Shown: positions 54,203-63,485, counted from the first letter of the stretch. The stretch is 64,000 nucleotides of DNA from Mucilaginibacter rubeus (GCF_003286415.2 NZ_CP043450.1:5766001-5830000); one strand, 5' to 3'. Notes: generated from the letters alone by a model not told the origin. Numbers and translations are program-made.

Positions 54203-55840
54203 ATGAATAAGCTGATCACTTACCTCTTTCTATTGTTTGCTATTCAGCTTTGCTCCTGCCATACCAACACTTCTTCCAATCAGCATAAAACGGTTTTTAA
54301 TATTAACCTTGAAGAAGGTCTAACCTCGCTTGATCCGGCTTTTTGCCGTAACCATTATACCATCTGGATGGATAATCAGCTTTATAATGGCCTGGTACAA
54401 ATTGACGATAGTTTAAAAACTATTCCCTGCATAGCTAAAAGCTGGGAAACATCTGCCGACGGCTTGCTTTATACTTTCCACCTGCGTAATGATGTTTATT
54501 TTCACGACGATCCGCATTTTGTAGGTGGCAAAGGGCGAAGAACAATTGCATCGGATTTCGCTTACAGCTTCGGCAGACTGATCGATCCGAAAGTAGCCTC
54601 ATCCGGGTCATGGATCTTTAGCGATAAGGTAAAAGATAAAAGCGCTTTCCTGGCGCCGAATGACAGTACGTTCCAGATCAAACTTAAACAGCCATTTGCT
54701 CCTTTTTTAAGTCTGCTCACCGCGCAGTATTGCTCGGTGGTACCTAAAGAGGTGGTTGAATTTTACGGTAAAGATTTCAGGAGCCATCCGGTGGGCACCG
54801 GCCCTTTCAGGTTTAAATACTGGAAAGAAGGCGAAGTACTGGTATTTCTAAAAAACGAACATTACTGGGAAAAAGACAATAAAGGCAACCGTCTTCCCTA
54901 TCTCGATGCGATCCGTTCCACTTTTATTGCTGATAAACAAACCTCCTTTTTGGAGTTTGTAAAAAAGAATATCGACTTTTTGAATGATATCGATGGGAGT
55001 TATCGCGATGATATCCTTACCAAATCGGGCAAAATCACGCAAAAATACAAGGGCAAGTTCATCCTTAACACTGCCCCTTATCTCAATACCATTTACCTCG
55101 GTATGCTGGTCGATACTACTTTGCCCATCGTCAAAAAATCGCCTTTAAAACTGTTAAAGATCAGGCAGGCTATTAACTATGCCATCGACCGCGAAAAAAT
55201 GATCAAATACCTGCGTAACAGTATGGGAACACCGGGCTATGAGGGCTTTGTGCCCGAAGGTATGCCAGGCTTTAACGGCACCGGTGTTAAAGGTTATACT
55301 TATGACCCGGAAAAAGCCCGCTGCCTGCTTCGAGACGCCGGTTATCCTAATGGTAAAAACATGCCCGAAATTACGCTGGCCACTACCATTGGCTATCGTA
55401 GTTTAATAGAATATGTGCAAGGTCAGCTGGAACGTGTGGGTATAAAAACAAACGTGGAGATTACGCAGGGTGCCAGTCTGCGTGAACTGATCTCCAAAAA
55501 TGGCATTAACTTTTTTTATGGTTCATGGATAGCTGATTATCCCGATGCCGAAAATTATCTTTCGGTGTTCTACTCCAAAAACAAGATCCCTTTTGGCCCA
55601 AACTATACCGGCTTTAACAATAAAAAATTCGACGAGCTTTTTGAGCAAACCTACCAGGTAAAAGACGATGAAAAGCGCTTCGCCATCTACCGCCAGATGG
55701 ACAACCTGATGATGGAGCAATCGCCAGTTGTGGTATTATACTATGATAAACTGGTGAACCTGTATCAAAATAACATCAGCGGTTACAGCTTAAACGGGCA
55801 GAATTTATTGGTGCTTAAGAGGGTTGTAAAGCGATTGTAG
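54203..55840 (+). CDS. Peptide/oligopeptide-binding lipoprotein (SBP family 5), orphan
   Basis: A 545-residue extracytoplasmic solute-binding protein. The signal ends LCSC (Cys19 lipidated). Family 5 features: LTSLDPAFCRNHYTIWMDN, LYNGLVQIDDSLKTIPCIAK, then SWETSADGLLYTFHLRNDVY and the C-terminal NNKKFDELFEQTYQVKDDEK. In Gram-positives and some Bacteroidota such lipoproteins work with Opp/Dpp ABC transporters, but no permease or ATPase gene is adjacent (Fic upstream, purD downstream in the other direction). It may serve an unlinked transporter or a sensing role. The gene is followed by a bidirectional terminator. Confidence 0.9.
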   Translation: MNKLITYLFLLFAIQLCSCHTNTSSNQHKTVFNINLEEGLTSLDPAFCRNHYTIWMDNQLYNGLVQIDDSLKTIPCIAKSWETSADGLLYTFHLRNDVYFHDDPHFVGGKGRRTIASDFAYSFGRLIDPKVASSGSWIFSDKVKDKSAFLAPNDSTFQIKLKQPFAPFLSLLTAQYCSVVPKEVVEFYGKDFRSHPVGTGPFRFKYWKEGEVLVFLKNEHYWEKDNKGNRLPYLDAIRSTFIADKQTSFLEFVKKNIDFLNDIDGSYRDDILTKSGKITQKYKGKFILNTAPYLNTIYLGMLVDTTLPIVKKSPLKLLKIRQAINYAIDREKMIKYLRNSMGTPGYEGFVPEGMPGFNGTGVKGYTYDPEKARCLLRDAGYPNGKNMPEITLATTIGYRSLIEYVQGQLERVGIKTNVEITQGASLRELISKNGINFFYGSWIADYPDAENYLSVFYSKNKIPFGPNYTGFNNKKFDELFEQTYQVKDDEKRFAIYRQMDNLMMEQSPVVVLYYDKLVNLYQNNISGYSLNGQNLLVLKRVVKRL

Positions 55841-55971
55841 AGATTAGAGGCTGGTGATTAGAGATCATAGGTTAGTGAGATGCTCGCCCAAAACGCCGCC
55901 GCTCGGCTCCTGCCGAGTGGCAACTATTTCACGGCCTCCGGCCGCTGTGCTCGTACTTCGCTCATGTTATA

Positions 55972-56010
55972 AAAAAAGCTGCCGTTATTTAAATCAACAG
56001 CAGCTTTTTT
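55972..56010. terminator. Bidirectional terminator between SBP and purD genes
   Basis: AAAAAAGCTGC and GCAGCTTTTTT, 11-bp arms with A and T runs on each side, and an inner GTT/AAC. It serves the converging SBP (plus) and purD (minus) genes. The bases before it (55880-55960) include GC-rich text of uncertain nature. Confidence 0.85.
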
Positions 56011-56045
56011 AAGTCTCCCCTTTAGGGGAGATTTAGAGGGTTTTC

Positions 56046-57320
56046 CTATAAAAGGTCAAATCCGATATCTTTTCTGAAATACATGCCATCATAATAAATC
56101 CGGCTGGCATCGGCAGTAGCTTGCTGCAAAGCGCTGAACATATTATCTTGTACCGTAGTAATAGCCAGTACACGGCCGCCGGTAGTAATTACATCTTCAC
56201 CATCCATTGCTGTACCCGCGTGGAACACGATAGAATCACGCACGTTCTCGGTACCGGTAATTACTTTATTTTTCAGGTATTCGCCCGGATAGCCGCCGGC
56301 TACCATTACTACAGTAGCAGCAGTTTTAGGGCTGATGGTTAATTCCTTCGTATCCAGATTTCCTTCTGCAACGCCTAATAACAGATCAACAAAGTCAGAA
56401 TCTATACGGCGCATCACGCTCTCGGTTTCAGGATCGCCCATGCGACAGTTGTATTCAATAACCCATGGTTCGCCGTTGCTGTTCATCAGGCCGATAAAAA
56501 TAAAGCCTTTATAAGGTATGCCATCTTTTTTTAAACCCTCAACAGTAGGGATAATCACGCGCTCCTCTACCTTTTTCATAAAATCGGCATCGGCAAACGG
56601 AACAGGGGAAATAGAACCCATACCACCGGTATTTAAGCCGGTGTCGCCCTCACCTATACGTTTATAATCTTTGGCTTCGGGTAATATCTTATAGCTGTTA
56701 CCATCGGTCATAACAAATACCGATAGCTCGATACCTGTTAAAAACTGTTCAACAACTACCCGCGAGCTTGCTTCGCCAAATTTGGCATCGGCCAGCATCG
56801 CTTTCAATTCAGTTTGAGCTTCCTCTAAAGTAAGGCAAATCAATACACCTTTTCCCGCGGCAAGGCCATCAGCTTTAAGCACTACTGGTAAACCGGCTGT
56901 TGCTAAATAGGTAAGGCCATCTTCCAGGGTATCTTTAGTGAAAGTTTTGTAGGCGGCCGTTGGGATGTTGTGCTTCTCCATAAATATTTTGGAGAAATCT
57001 TTGCTACCCTCTAACTGTGCACCTTCCTGCTGCGGACCAACAACCGGGATGTTTTTCAATTGCTCATCGGCCAGGAAAAAATCATGAACACCTTTTACCA
57101 ACGGCTCTTCCGGCCCAACAAGCACCAGATCAATGGCCTCTTTTAAAACAAGCGCTTTGATGCCCTCAAAGTCGGTAACCTTAATATTTACGTTGGTACC
57201 ATACTGTGTAGTACCGGCATTACCGGGAGCAATAAAAAGTTTTTCGCATTTCGGGCTTTGAGCTACTTTCCAGGCGAAGGCACTTTCCCTTCCACCCGAA
57301 CCAAGAATCAGGATATTCAT
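56046..57320 (-). CDS. purD: Phosphoribosylamine--glycine ligase
   Basis: A 424-residue ATP-grasp enzyme that joins glycine to phosphoribosylamine, the second step of purine synthesis. N-terminal GSGGRESAFAWKVAQS is the family start; ATP-grasp parts include LKADGLAAGKGVLICLT (about 145) and FIGLMNSNGEPWVIEYNC then RMGDPETESVMRRI (about 275-300) with the metal ligands; the C-terminal domain has TAATVVMVAGGYPG. Full length. A consensus -7 box ends four bases before the ATG, so the mRNA is probably leaderless. No other pur gene is adjacent. Confidence 0.97.
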   Translation of the reverse strand: MNILILGSGGRESAFAWKVAQSPKCEKLFIAPGNAGTTQYGTNVNIKVTDFEGIKALVLKEAIDLVLVGPEEPLVKGVHDFFLADEQLKNIPVVGPQQEGAQLEGSKDFSKIFMEKHNIPTAAYKTFTKDTLEDGLTYLATAGLPVVLKADGLAAGKGVLICLTLEEAQTELKAMLADAKFGEASSRVVVEQFLTGIELSVFVMTDGNSYKILPEAKDYKRIGEGDTGLNTGGMGSISPVPFADADFMKKVEERVIIPTVEGLKKDGIPYKGFIFIGLMNSNGEPWVIEYNCRMGDPETESVMRRIDSDFVDLLLGVAEGNLDTKELTISPKTAATVVMVAGGYPGEYLKNKVITGTENVRDSIVFHAGTAMDGEDVITTGGRVLAITTVQDNMFSALQQATADASRIYYDGMYFRKDIGFDLL

Positions 57321-57324
57321 GCGG

Positions 57325-57332
57325 CAAAGATA
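57325..57332 (-). promoter_or_regulatory. -7 box of purD abutting the start codon
   Basis: TATCTTTG on the minus strand, exact consensus, then CCGC and the ATG at 57320. The arrangement is the same as at bamD. A -33 TTG at standard distance is not seen. Confidence 0.65.
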
Positions 57333-57398
57333 GTTTTTTTAACAAGGCTTTGATACTATATATGAGGCTACTTGTGTTATAAGTAGTAAATTTACCAC

Positions 57399-57971
57399 AT
57401 GGCCCGTAGACTTGAAAAGTTTGAAAAGCTTCCGGTATATCAAAAATCACAGGAACTGTTTGACCTGGCAGATGTTATTGCCGAATCATTAAAAGAGGAC
57501 AGCATGAAAGAACATCTGGCAGTGCAGATGTGCAGCAATGCCGCCCTCATCCAGGCAAAAATTGCCGGTGCCGAAGGTGGTAGCCTTTATTCACTGCGCA
57601 TGCAGAATGCCGTGCTCATTAAGCTGGCCGTGCAGGATATGTTCAACGCTGTTTCTTTTGCATCGATGGTGAAAATTAACCAGGAAGACTATGTAAACCT
57701 GATGCGCGACAAAATAGAAGAGTTCCGGCTTGTGTTTGTTGACTGGATCCGCGGGTTTGATAAAACCTATGATATTCCTGATAACTGGGCCATTCGCTTT
57801 GATACAAGTACACCAGAGCAGGAAAAGTTGGAAGAGCTGATGTTTGATGAGGACCGGTTTTTCGGTGAATTTAATGAGGACGATGAAGACATAGAAGATT
57901 TTGAAGACCTTGATGACGATGACACCTATGATGAGGACGGAGATGACGACAAAAACAACAACGATAAATAA
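57399..57971 (+). CDS. Small helical protein with a highly acidic C-terminal tail
   Basis: A 190-residue cytoplasmic protein. The first 130 residues are helical (KLPVYQKSQELFDLADVIAE, NAALIQAKIAGAEGGSLYSL) and may form a four-helix bundle, loosely like the 23S-intervening-sequence/Avd protein family. The last 45 residues are almost only Asp and Glu (EFNEDDEDIEDFEDLDDDDT), ending DDKNNNDK. Acidic tails of this kind often bind basic proteins or metals. I do not recognise a named family and no close partner gene is evident; purD is divergent upstream and secA follows in the same direction after 328 bases. Confidence 0.7.
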   Translation: MARRLEKFEKLPVYQKSQELFDLADVIAESLKEDSMKEHLAVQMCSNAALIQAKIAGAEGGSLYSLRMQNAVLIKLAVQDMFNAVSFASMVKINQEDYVNLMRDKIEEFRLVFVDWIRGFDKTYDIPDNWAIRFDTSTPEQEKLEELMFDEDRFFGEFNEDDEDIEDFEDLDDDDTYDEDGDDDKNNNDK

Positions 57972-58026
57972 ACCAAGGTATTTTGATTTCGGATTTCGAA
58001 TGTTCAATTTCGGATTTTTCTTAGCC

Positions 58027-58109
58027 AGAGTTTATCAAGTTAAAGAATCTATATAATTTGCCAAGCATTCTGTCAATTCCCTTAATTCGATAAATTCGAG
58101 TTCAGACAT
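58027..58109 (-). repeat. Dispersed repeat family F, copy 2
   Basis: Read on the minus strand it begins TGTCTGAACTCGAATTTATC and continues like the copy at 27742-27803. Its two ends also pair with each other: TTTATCAAGTTAAAGAAT (58031-58048) and the complement TTTATCGAATTAAGGGAAT, so the element can form a hairpin. Confidence 0.65.
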
Positions 58110-58222
58110 CTAATAACCGCATAATTCAATAATTAAAAACAAATACAAACAGTTCAATGTCAATCTTTCACCCGGCGGCAGTGCTTTAGGCCTTAAACCT
58201 TTCGGCATTCGGCACAAAATCT

Positions 58223-58230
58223 TACATTTG
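58223..58230 (+). promoter_or_regulatory. -7 box of secA
   Basis: TACATTTG, exact TAnnTTTG, followed by CC. Transcription would start near 58235, giving a secA leader of about 65 bases in which I see no strong hairpin or reading frame. Confidence 0.55.
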
Positions 58231-58299
58231 CCTGTCAATTTGGCTCTATTGGCCGCTATGGCGCAATTGTTGAACCCGGTTGAATCATAATAAAATAAT

Positions 58300-61200
58300 A
58301 TGTTAAATTTTATCAGTAAGCTTTTCGGAAGCAAATCAGAACGGGATGTAAAAAGTATACAGCCTATAGTTGAGAAAATTAAGGCTGAATATGCTAAGCT
58401 TGGCTCCCTGAGTAATGATGAGCTTAGGGCTAAGACCATATATTTTAAAGAGACCATTGCCGAAGGCCTTTCAGGCATCGACAGTGAGATACAAGCCATT
58501 AAGGATCGTACAGAAAACGAACTTGATATGGATGTAGCCGAAAAAGTTGAGCTTTATACTCAGCTTGATAAGCTTGAAAAAGATCGTAACAAAGAGCTTG
58601 AAGATATATTGATGAATATATTGCCGGAAGCGTTTGCTGTAGTTAAAGAAACAGCAAGCCGCCTTTCTGCCAATAAATCATTAGAAGTTACTGCTACTGA
58701 GTTTGACCGTGAACTTGCTGCCCGTAAACCAAATGTTACTATTAAAGGCGACAAAGCTTTTCATAGCAGCACCTGGATTGCAGCCGGTAACGAGGTTACC
58801 TGGAACATGGTTCACTACGATGTACAGCTTATTGGCGGTACCGTATTACACCAGGGTAAAATATCGGAAATGGCGACTGGTGAAGGTAAAACGCTTGTAG
58901 CCACGCTGCCTGCATACCTTAACGCACTTGCAGGTCAGGGTGTTCACATCGTAACGGTGAATGATTACCTGGCCCGACGCGATAGCGAATGGATGGGCCC
59001 GCTGTATGAATTCCACGGCCTTTCTGTTGATTGCATTGATAAACATGAGCCAAACTCTGAGCAGCGCCGCGCCGCCTACTTAGCAGACATTACTTTTGGT
59101 ACCAATAACGAATTTGGCTTTGACTACCTGCGTGACAATATGACACGCAGCCCTGAAGAGCTGGTACAACGCAAACTACACTACGCAATGGTGGATGAGG
59201 TTGACTCCGTTTTAATTGACGATGCCCGTACGCCTTTAATTATATCAGGCCCTATCCCACGTGGTGATGAGCACGAGTTTTATGAGTTAAAACCACGCAT
59301 CGAGCGTTTGGTTAATGCACAGAAAAACTACATCAACGGCGTATTAAACGAAGCTAAGAAAGCCATTAATGATGGCAATGCCGATGTTGAGGGCGGTGGT
59401 TTAGCTTTATTACGTGCATACCGTGGTTTGCCTAAAAATAAAGCGCTTATCAAATTCCTGAGCGAAGGCGGTAACCGTACCATCCTGCAAAAAGTTGAAA
59501 ACCACTACATGCAGGATCAAAGCAAAGAAATGCCAAAGGTTGACTCTGAGCTTTTCTTCGTTATCGACGAGAAAAACAACTCGGTTGAACTTTCAGAAAA
59601 AGGTATCGAGCTGATCACCGCATCTGGCGAAGATCCGCACTTCTTTGTGATGCCAGATGTAGGTACCGAAATTGCTGAAATTGAAAAATCAGCATTAAGC
59701 GCAGAAGATAAGATTGCACATAAAGATGCGTTGATGCGCGATTTCTCTATCAAATCTGAGCGTATCCACTCGGTTAACCAGTTATTGAAAGCTTACACGC
59801 TATTTGAAAAAGATACAGAGTATATCCTTGACGAAGGCAAAGTAAAAATTGTTGATGAGCAAACCGGTCGTGTATTAGACGGTCGCCGTTATTCTGATGG
59901 TTTACACCAGGCTATTGAGGCTAAAGAAAATGTTAAGGTTGAGGATGCAACCCAAACCTTTGCTACTATCACCCTGCAAAACTACTTCAGGATGTACCAC
60001 AAGCTTTGCGGCATGACCGGTACTGCTGTTACTGAAGCCGGTGAGTTTTGGGAAATTTATAAACTGGATGTGGTTGAAATTCCAACCAATTCGGGTATTG
60101 TACGTGATGACCGCCAGGATTTGGTTTACCGTACAGTACGTGAAAAATACAATGCAGTAGCCGAAGAGATTGTGAAGCTTACCCAGGCCGGTCGCCCGGT
60201 ACTGGTTGGTACAACTTCGGTTGAGATCTCTGAATTACTGAGCCGTATGCTTAAACTGCGCGGCATCAAACATAACGTACTGAACGCCAAAATGCACCAG
60301 AAAGAGGCCGATATTGTGGCAGAAGCTGGTAAGGCAGGTACGGTGACCATTGCTACCAACATGGCTGGTCGTGGTACGGATATCAAATTAGGCCCAGGCG
60401 TTAAAGATGCGGGCGGTTTAGCTATCGTGGGTACCGAGCGTCACGAGTCACGTCGTGTTGACAGGCAGTTACGCGGTCGTTCTGGTCGTCAGGGCGATCC
60501 GGGTTCTTCACAGTTCTTCGTATCGTTAGAGGATAACCTGATGCGTTTATTCGGATCAGAGCGTATCTCAAGCCTGATGGTACGTATGGGTATTGAAGAA
60601 GGAGAAGTGATCCAGCACTCAATGATCTCCAAATCAATTGAGCGTGCACAGAAAAAAGTAGAAGAAAATAACTTCGGCATCCGTAAACGTTTATTGGAGT
60701 ATGACGACGTGATGAACTCACAGCGTACGGTGATCTACACTAAACGTAAAAATGCCTTGTTTGGTGAGCGTTTAGACGTTGACCTGAGCAACACCATTTT
60801 TGATGTGGTTGAGGACATCGTTACCGAATATAAAGAAAGCGCCAACTACGAAGGTTTCACCTTAGAAGTGATCCGCTTGTTCTCTGTTGATATCGAATTA
60901 AGCGCTGACGAGTTTGCTTCAAAATCAGCTACAGCACTTACCGACTTAACTTTCCAAACGGTAATGGATTTCTATAAACGTAAACAGGATGCTGTTGCAC
61001 AACAGGCTTACCCGGTTATTAAAGACGTTTATGAAACCCGTGGTCAGTATGTTGAAAACATTGTTGTTCCATTCAGCGATGGTATCCACGGTATCCAGGT
61101 AGCCGTTCCGCTTAAAAAGGCGGTTGAAAATCATGGTCATGAGGTATTCAAATCTTTCGAGAAAAACGTTACCCTGTACCTGATAGACGATGCCTGGAAA

Positions 61201-61608
61201 GAACACCTGCGCGAAATGGACGAGTTAAAACAATCGGTACAAAACGCGGTTTATGAGCAAAAGGATCCGTTATTGGTTTACAAGTTCGAAGCGTTTGAAT
61301 TGTTCAGGGGCATGTTGGCCAATGTGAACAAGGAAATTGTAAGCTTCCTGTTCCGTGGTGGTATCCCGGTTCAGCAACAGGCCGAAGAGGTAAGGGAAGC
61401 AAAGCCTGAACCAAAACTTGACCTGCGCAAAATGAAAACAACCAAGGCCGAAGTAGTTAGCGAAAGCAACGGCGTGCCTATGGATGAATTCCAGGAGCCA
61501 CAAAAAATCACCCCGGTAAGGGCTGAAAATAAAGTTGGTCGTAATGATCCTTGCCCTTGTGGTAGCGGTAAAAAATATAAAAACTGCCACGGCGTAGGGC
61601 AGAATTAA
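58300..61608 (+). CDS. secA: Preprotein translocase ATPase SecA
   Basis: A 1,102-residue motor of the Sec export system. NBD1 has Walker A MATGEGKTLVATLPAYL (about residue 190) and the Walker B DEVDSVLIDDARTPLIISG; the preprotein cross-linking and helical scaffold domains follow; NBD2 contains TNMAGRGTDIKLGPGV and RQLRGRSGRQGDPG. The C-terminus has a SEC-C zinc motif, CPCGSGKKYKNCHG, that binds SecB or ribosomes. The protein is longer than E. coli SecA (901) owing to insertions typical of Bacteroidota, mainly in residues 345-480. Own promoter; a family A element follows the stop. Confidence 0.98.
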   Translation: MLNFISKLFGSKSERDVKSIQPIVEKIKAEYAKLGSLSNDELRAKTIYFKETIAEGLSGIDSEIQAIKDRTENELDMDVAEKVELYTQLDKLEKDRNKELEDILMNILPEAFAVVKETASRLSANKSLEVTATEFDRELAARKPNVTIKGDKAFHSSTWIAAGNEVTWNMVHYDVQLIGGTVLHQGKISEMATGEGKTLVATLPAYLNALAGQGVHIVTVNDYLARRDSEWMGPLYEFHGLSVDCIDKHEPNSEQRRAAYLADITFGTNNEFGFDYLRDNMTRSPEELVQRKLHYAMVDEVDSVLIDDARTPLIISGPIPRGDEHEFYELKPRIERLVNAQKNYINGVLNEAKKAINDGNADVEGGGLALLRAYRGLPKNKALIKFLSEGGNRTILQKVENHYMQDQSKEMPKVDSELFFVIDEKNNSVELSEKGIELITASGEDPHFFVMPDVGTEIAEIEKSALSAEDKIAHKDALMRDFSIKSERIHSVNQLLKAYTLFEKDTEYILDEGKVKIVDEQTGRVLDGRRYSDGLHQAIEAKENVKVEDATQTFATITLQNYFRMYHKLCGMTGTAVTEAGEFWEIYKLDVVEIPTNSGIVRDDRQDLVYRTVREKYNAVAEEIVKLTQAGRPVLVGTTSVEISELLSRMLKLRGIKHNVLNAKMHQKEADIVAEAGKAGTVTIATNMAGRGTDIKLGPGVKDAGGLAIVGTERHESRRVDRQLRGRSGRQGDPGSSQFFVSLEDNLMRLFGSERISSLMVRMGIEEGEVIQHSMISKSIERAQKKVEENNFGIRKRLLEYDDVMNSQRTVIYTKRKNALFGERLDVDLSNTIFDVVEDIVTEYKESANYEGFTLEVIRLFSVDIELSADEFASKSATALTDLTFQTVMDFYKRKQDAVAQQAYPVIKDVYETRGQYVENIVVPFSDGIHGIQVAVPLKKAVENHGHEVFKSFEKNVTLYLIDDAWKEHLREMDELKQSVQNAVYEQKDPLLVYKFEAFELFRGMLANVNKEIVSFLFRGGIPVQQQAEEVREAKPEPKLDLRKMKTTKAEVVSESNGVPMDEFQEPQKITPVRAENKVGRNDPCPCGSGKKYKNCHGVGQN

Positions 61609-61643
61609 TATAAGGCCCGCCTTTGGCGGGCAATTTAAAATCA

Positions 61644-61736
61644 CGTCATTGCGAGGTACGAAGCAATCCCAAACAGTACAGGGCATTTTTATAGTTGCTC
61701 TTCCTATCGGGGATTGCTTCGTACCTCGCAATGACG
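61644..61736. repeat. Palindromic intergenic element, family A copy 3
   Basis: Perfect 27-bp terminal inverted repeats, left 61644-61670 and right 61710-61736, around a 39-base centre. Arms are the same as in the 46846-46927 copy through 25 bases. It lies 36 bases after the secA stop and before the SPOR gene and could also terminate secA transcription. Confidence 0.93.
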
Positions 61737-61755
61737 GTTTAAAACGAATTTACCA

Positions 61756-62217
61756 ATGAAAAAAGCAACGTTTGATTTTAGCCGATTTAGCTTAATGATC
61801 AAATGTTGCTTTTTTATTTTAGCGGCACTGGCATCAAGCCAGACCTTTGCTCAAACCCGTGGCAAAGTTGAGGTAATAAAAGATCCACTGCTTGACACGC
61901 TGATAGCCAAACGTTTTTCGCTTAATGGCACAACCGGTACAGACGCTGCCGGTTCATCCTACGGTTATCGGGTGCAATTCTTTAGCGGCTCAAACCGTAA
62001 AGATGCTTACAACGCGCAAAACCGCCTGCAACAACAACACCCCGAACTGCGAACGTATATCACCTACCGCGATCCTAATTTTAAAGTAAAGGCAGGCGAT
62101 TTTCGTACCCGTCTTGAAGCCGAAAAACTGGTACAGGACCTGCGACAGTCGTTTACAAGCATATTCATCATTCCCGAAAAAATAAATCTCCCTAAAACGG
62201 ATACCAATAATGATTAA
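61756..62217 (+). CDS. Exported SPOR domain protein
   Basis: A 153-residue protein with a signal peptide (cleavage after TFAQ). The SPOR domain spans about residues 70-145: YGYRVQFFSGSNRKDAYNAQ, then FKVKAGDFRTRLEAEKLVQD. SPOR domains bind glycan strands lacking stem peptides, at sites of division. The 8-base overlap with the M20 gene means one transcript, so the pair may act together on the cell wall. A link with secA upstream is not implied. Confidence 0.88.
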   Translation: MKKATFDFSRFSLMIKCCFFILAALASSQTFAQTRGKVEVIKDPLLDTLIAKRFSLNGTTGTDAAGSSYGYRVQFFSGSNRKDAYNAQNRLQQQHPELRTYITYRDPNFKVKAGDFRTRLEAEKLVQDLRQSFTSIFIIPEKINLPKTDTNND

Positions 62218-63400
62218 AGAGCAAATACAGGAATTATCCGCAAAAATATTCGGCGAGGTAGTGGCCAACCGCCGCCACCTGCATGCCAATCCAGAGCTTT
62301 CATTTCATGAAATTCAAACTTCGGCATATGTTGCCCGCAAGCTTGAAGAGCTTGGTTTGGAGTACCATAAAATGGCCGACACAGGCCTGGTGGCCCTCAT
62401 TAAAGGCGAAAAACCGTCAGATGCAGCTAACGTAGTTGCCCTGCGTGCCGATATGGATGCCTTGCCGATACTGGAAGCTAATGATGTTCCGTATAAGTCA
62501 CAAAACGCGGGCGTAATGCATGCCTGCGGTCATGACGCGCACACCTCATCATTATTGGGTACAGCTAAAATATTAACTGAGCTAAAAAGTCAGTTTGCAG
62601 GTACGGTGAAACTGATTTTTCAGCCTGCTGAAGAAAAACTGCCTGGCGGCGCCAGCCTGATGATCAAAGAAGGTGTGTTGGAAAATCCTAAACCTGCCGC
62701 GGTTTTAGGTCAGCACGTAATGCCTTTAATTGATGCCGGTAAAGTAGGTTTCCGTGCGGGTAAATACATGGCCTCAACCGATGAACTTTATGTTACGGTT
62801 AAAGGTAAAGGTGGCCACGGTGCACAACCGCAACAAAATATTGATCCGGTAATTATAACCGCTCATATCCTGACTGCCCTTCAACAGGTGGTTAGCCGTT
62901 TTGCAGATCCTAAAAGTCCGTCGGTATTATCATTTGGAAAAGTGATTGCCAACGGTGCAACCAATGTGATCCCTAACGAAGTTTACCTGGAGGGCACTTT
63001 CCGCACCATGGATGAGAAATGGCGTGAGGAAGCCCACAAACGCATGAAAAAAATGGCTGAAGGCATTGCCGAAAGCATGGGCGGAAGCTGTGATTTTAAT
63101 ATCATGCGTGGCTATCCATTCCTGATCAACGAAGAAAAACTAACCCACGCCACCCGTGGTCACGCCGAAGATTATCTTGGTAAAGAAAATGTACTTGACC
63201 TCGACATCTGGATGGCTGCTGAAGATTTCGCTTATTACTCACAAGCAGCTGACAGCTGTTTCTACCGCCTCGGCACCCGTAATGAAGCGCGTGGTATTAC
63301 TTCATCAGTACACACTCCTACTTTTGATGTAGAAGAAGACGCGTTCAAGGTAAGTACAGGTTTAATGGCTTATTTGGCGGTTAAGCAACTGGGAAACTAA
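62210..63400 (+). CDS. M20 family metal-dependent amidohydrolase
   Basis: A 396-residue di-metal enzyme of the IAA-amino acid hydrolase / N-acyl-diaminopimelate deacetylase group. The catalytic motif MHACGHDAHT (about residue 103) and GEKP...VALRADMDALPI before it, LIFQPAEEKLPGGASLMIKE with the catalytic Glu pair, and the dimerisation lid GGHGAQPQQNIDPV are intact. The last ligand His is in SVHTPTFDVEEDAF. Substrates of this group include N-acetyl-diaminopimelate, hippurate and other N-acyl amino acids; the neighbourhood with SPOR hints at peptidoglycan amino-acid recycling, but that is inference. Confidence 0.92.
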   Translation: MIKEQIQELSAKIFGEVVANRRHLHANPELSFHEIQTSAYVARKLEELGLEYHKMADTGLVALIKGEKPSDAANVVALRADMDALPILEANDVPYKSQNAGVMHACGHDAHTSSLLGTAKILTELKSQFAGTVKLIFQPAEEKLPGGASLMIKEGVLENPKPAAVLGQHVMPLIDAGKVGFRAGKYMASTDELYVTVKGKGGHGAQPQQNIDPVIITAHILTALQQVVSRFADPKSPSVLSFGKVIANGATNVIPNEVYLEGTFRTMDEKWREEAHKRMKKMAEGIAESMGGSCDFNIMRGYPFLINEEKLTHATRGHAEDYLGKENVLDLDIWMAAEDFAYYSQAADSCFYRLGTRNEARGITSSVHTPTFDVEEDAFKVSTGLMAYLAVKQLGN

Positions 63401-63417
63401 TTTTTGAGGCGAAAGGC

Positions 63418-63472
63418 AAAAGGTTAAAGGCGAAAGGTGCAGCTACCTTTGACCTTTCGCCTTTAACCTTTT
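63418..63472. repeat. Perfect 21-bp inverted repeat (AAAGGTTAAAGGCGAAAGGT)
   Basis: Left arm 63418-63438, right arm 63452-63472, 13-base loop. It lies 17 bases after the M20 stop codon; the tail is not T-rich. Related text (AAAGGTTAAAG and CCTTTCGCCTTTA) occurs between 23S and 5S rRNA at 10600-10650. Confidence 0.8.
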
Positions 63473-63485
63473 ACCTAATTTTACT

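Noticed and set aside
55880..55960. GC-rich stretch with CTCGGCTCCTGCCGAGTG and CGGCCTCCGGCCG, considered as an ncRNA or attachment site
   Set aside because: It has local palindromes but I found no second copy in the window and no integrase; left unassigned.
61270..61731. 153-codon minus-strand frame opposite the end of secA
   Set aside because: Antisense to secA and to the family A element; shares its arm sequence and has no family motif.
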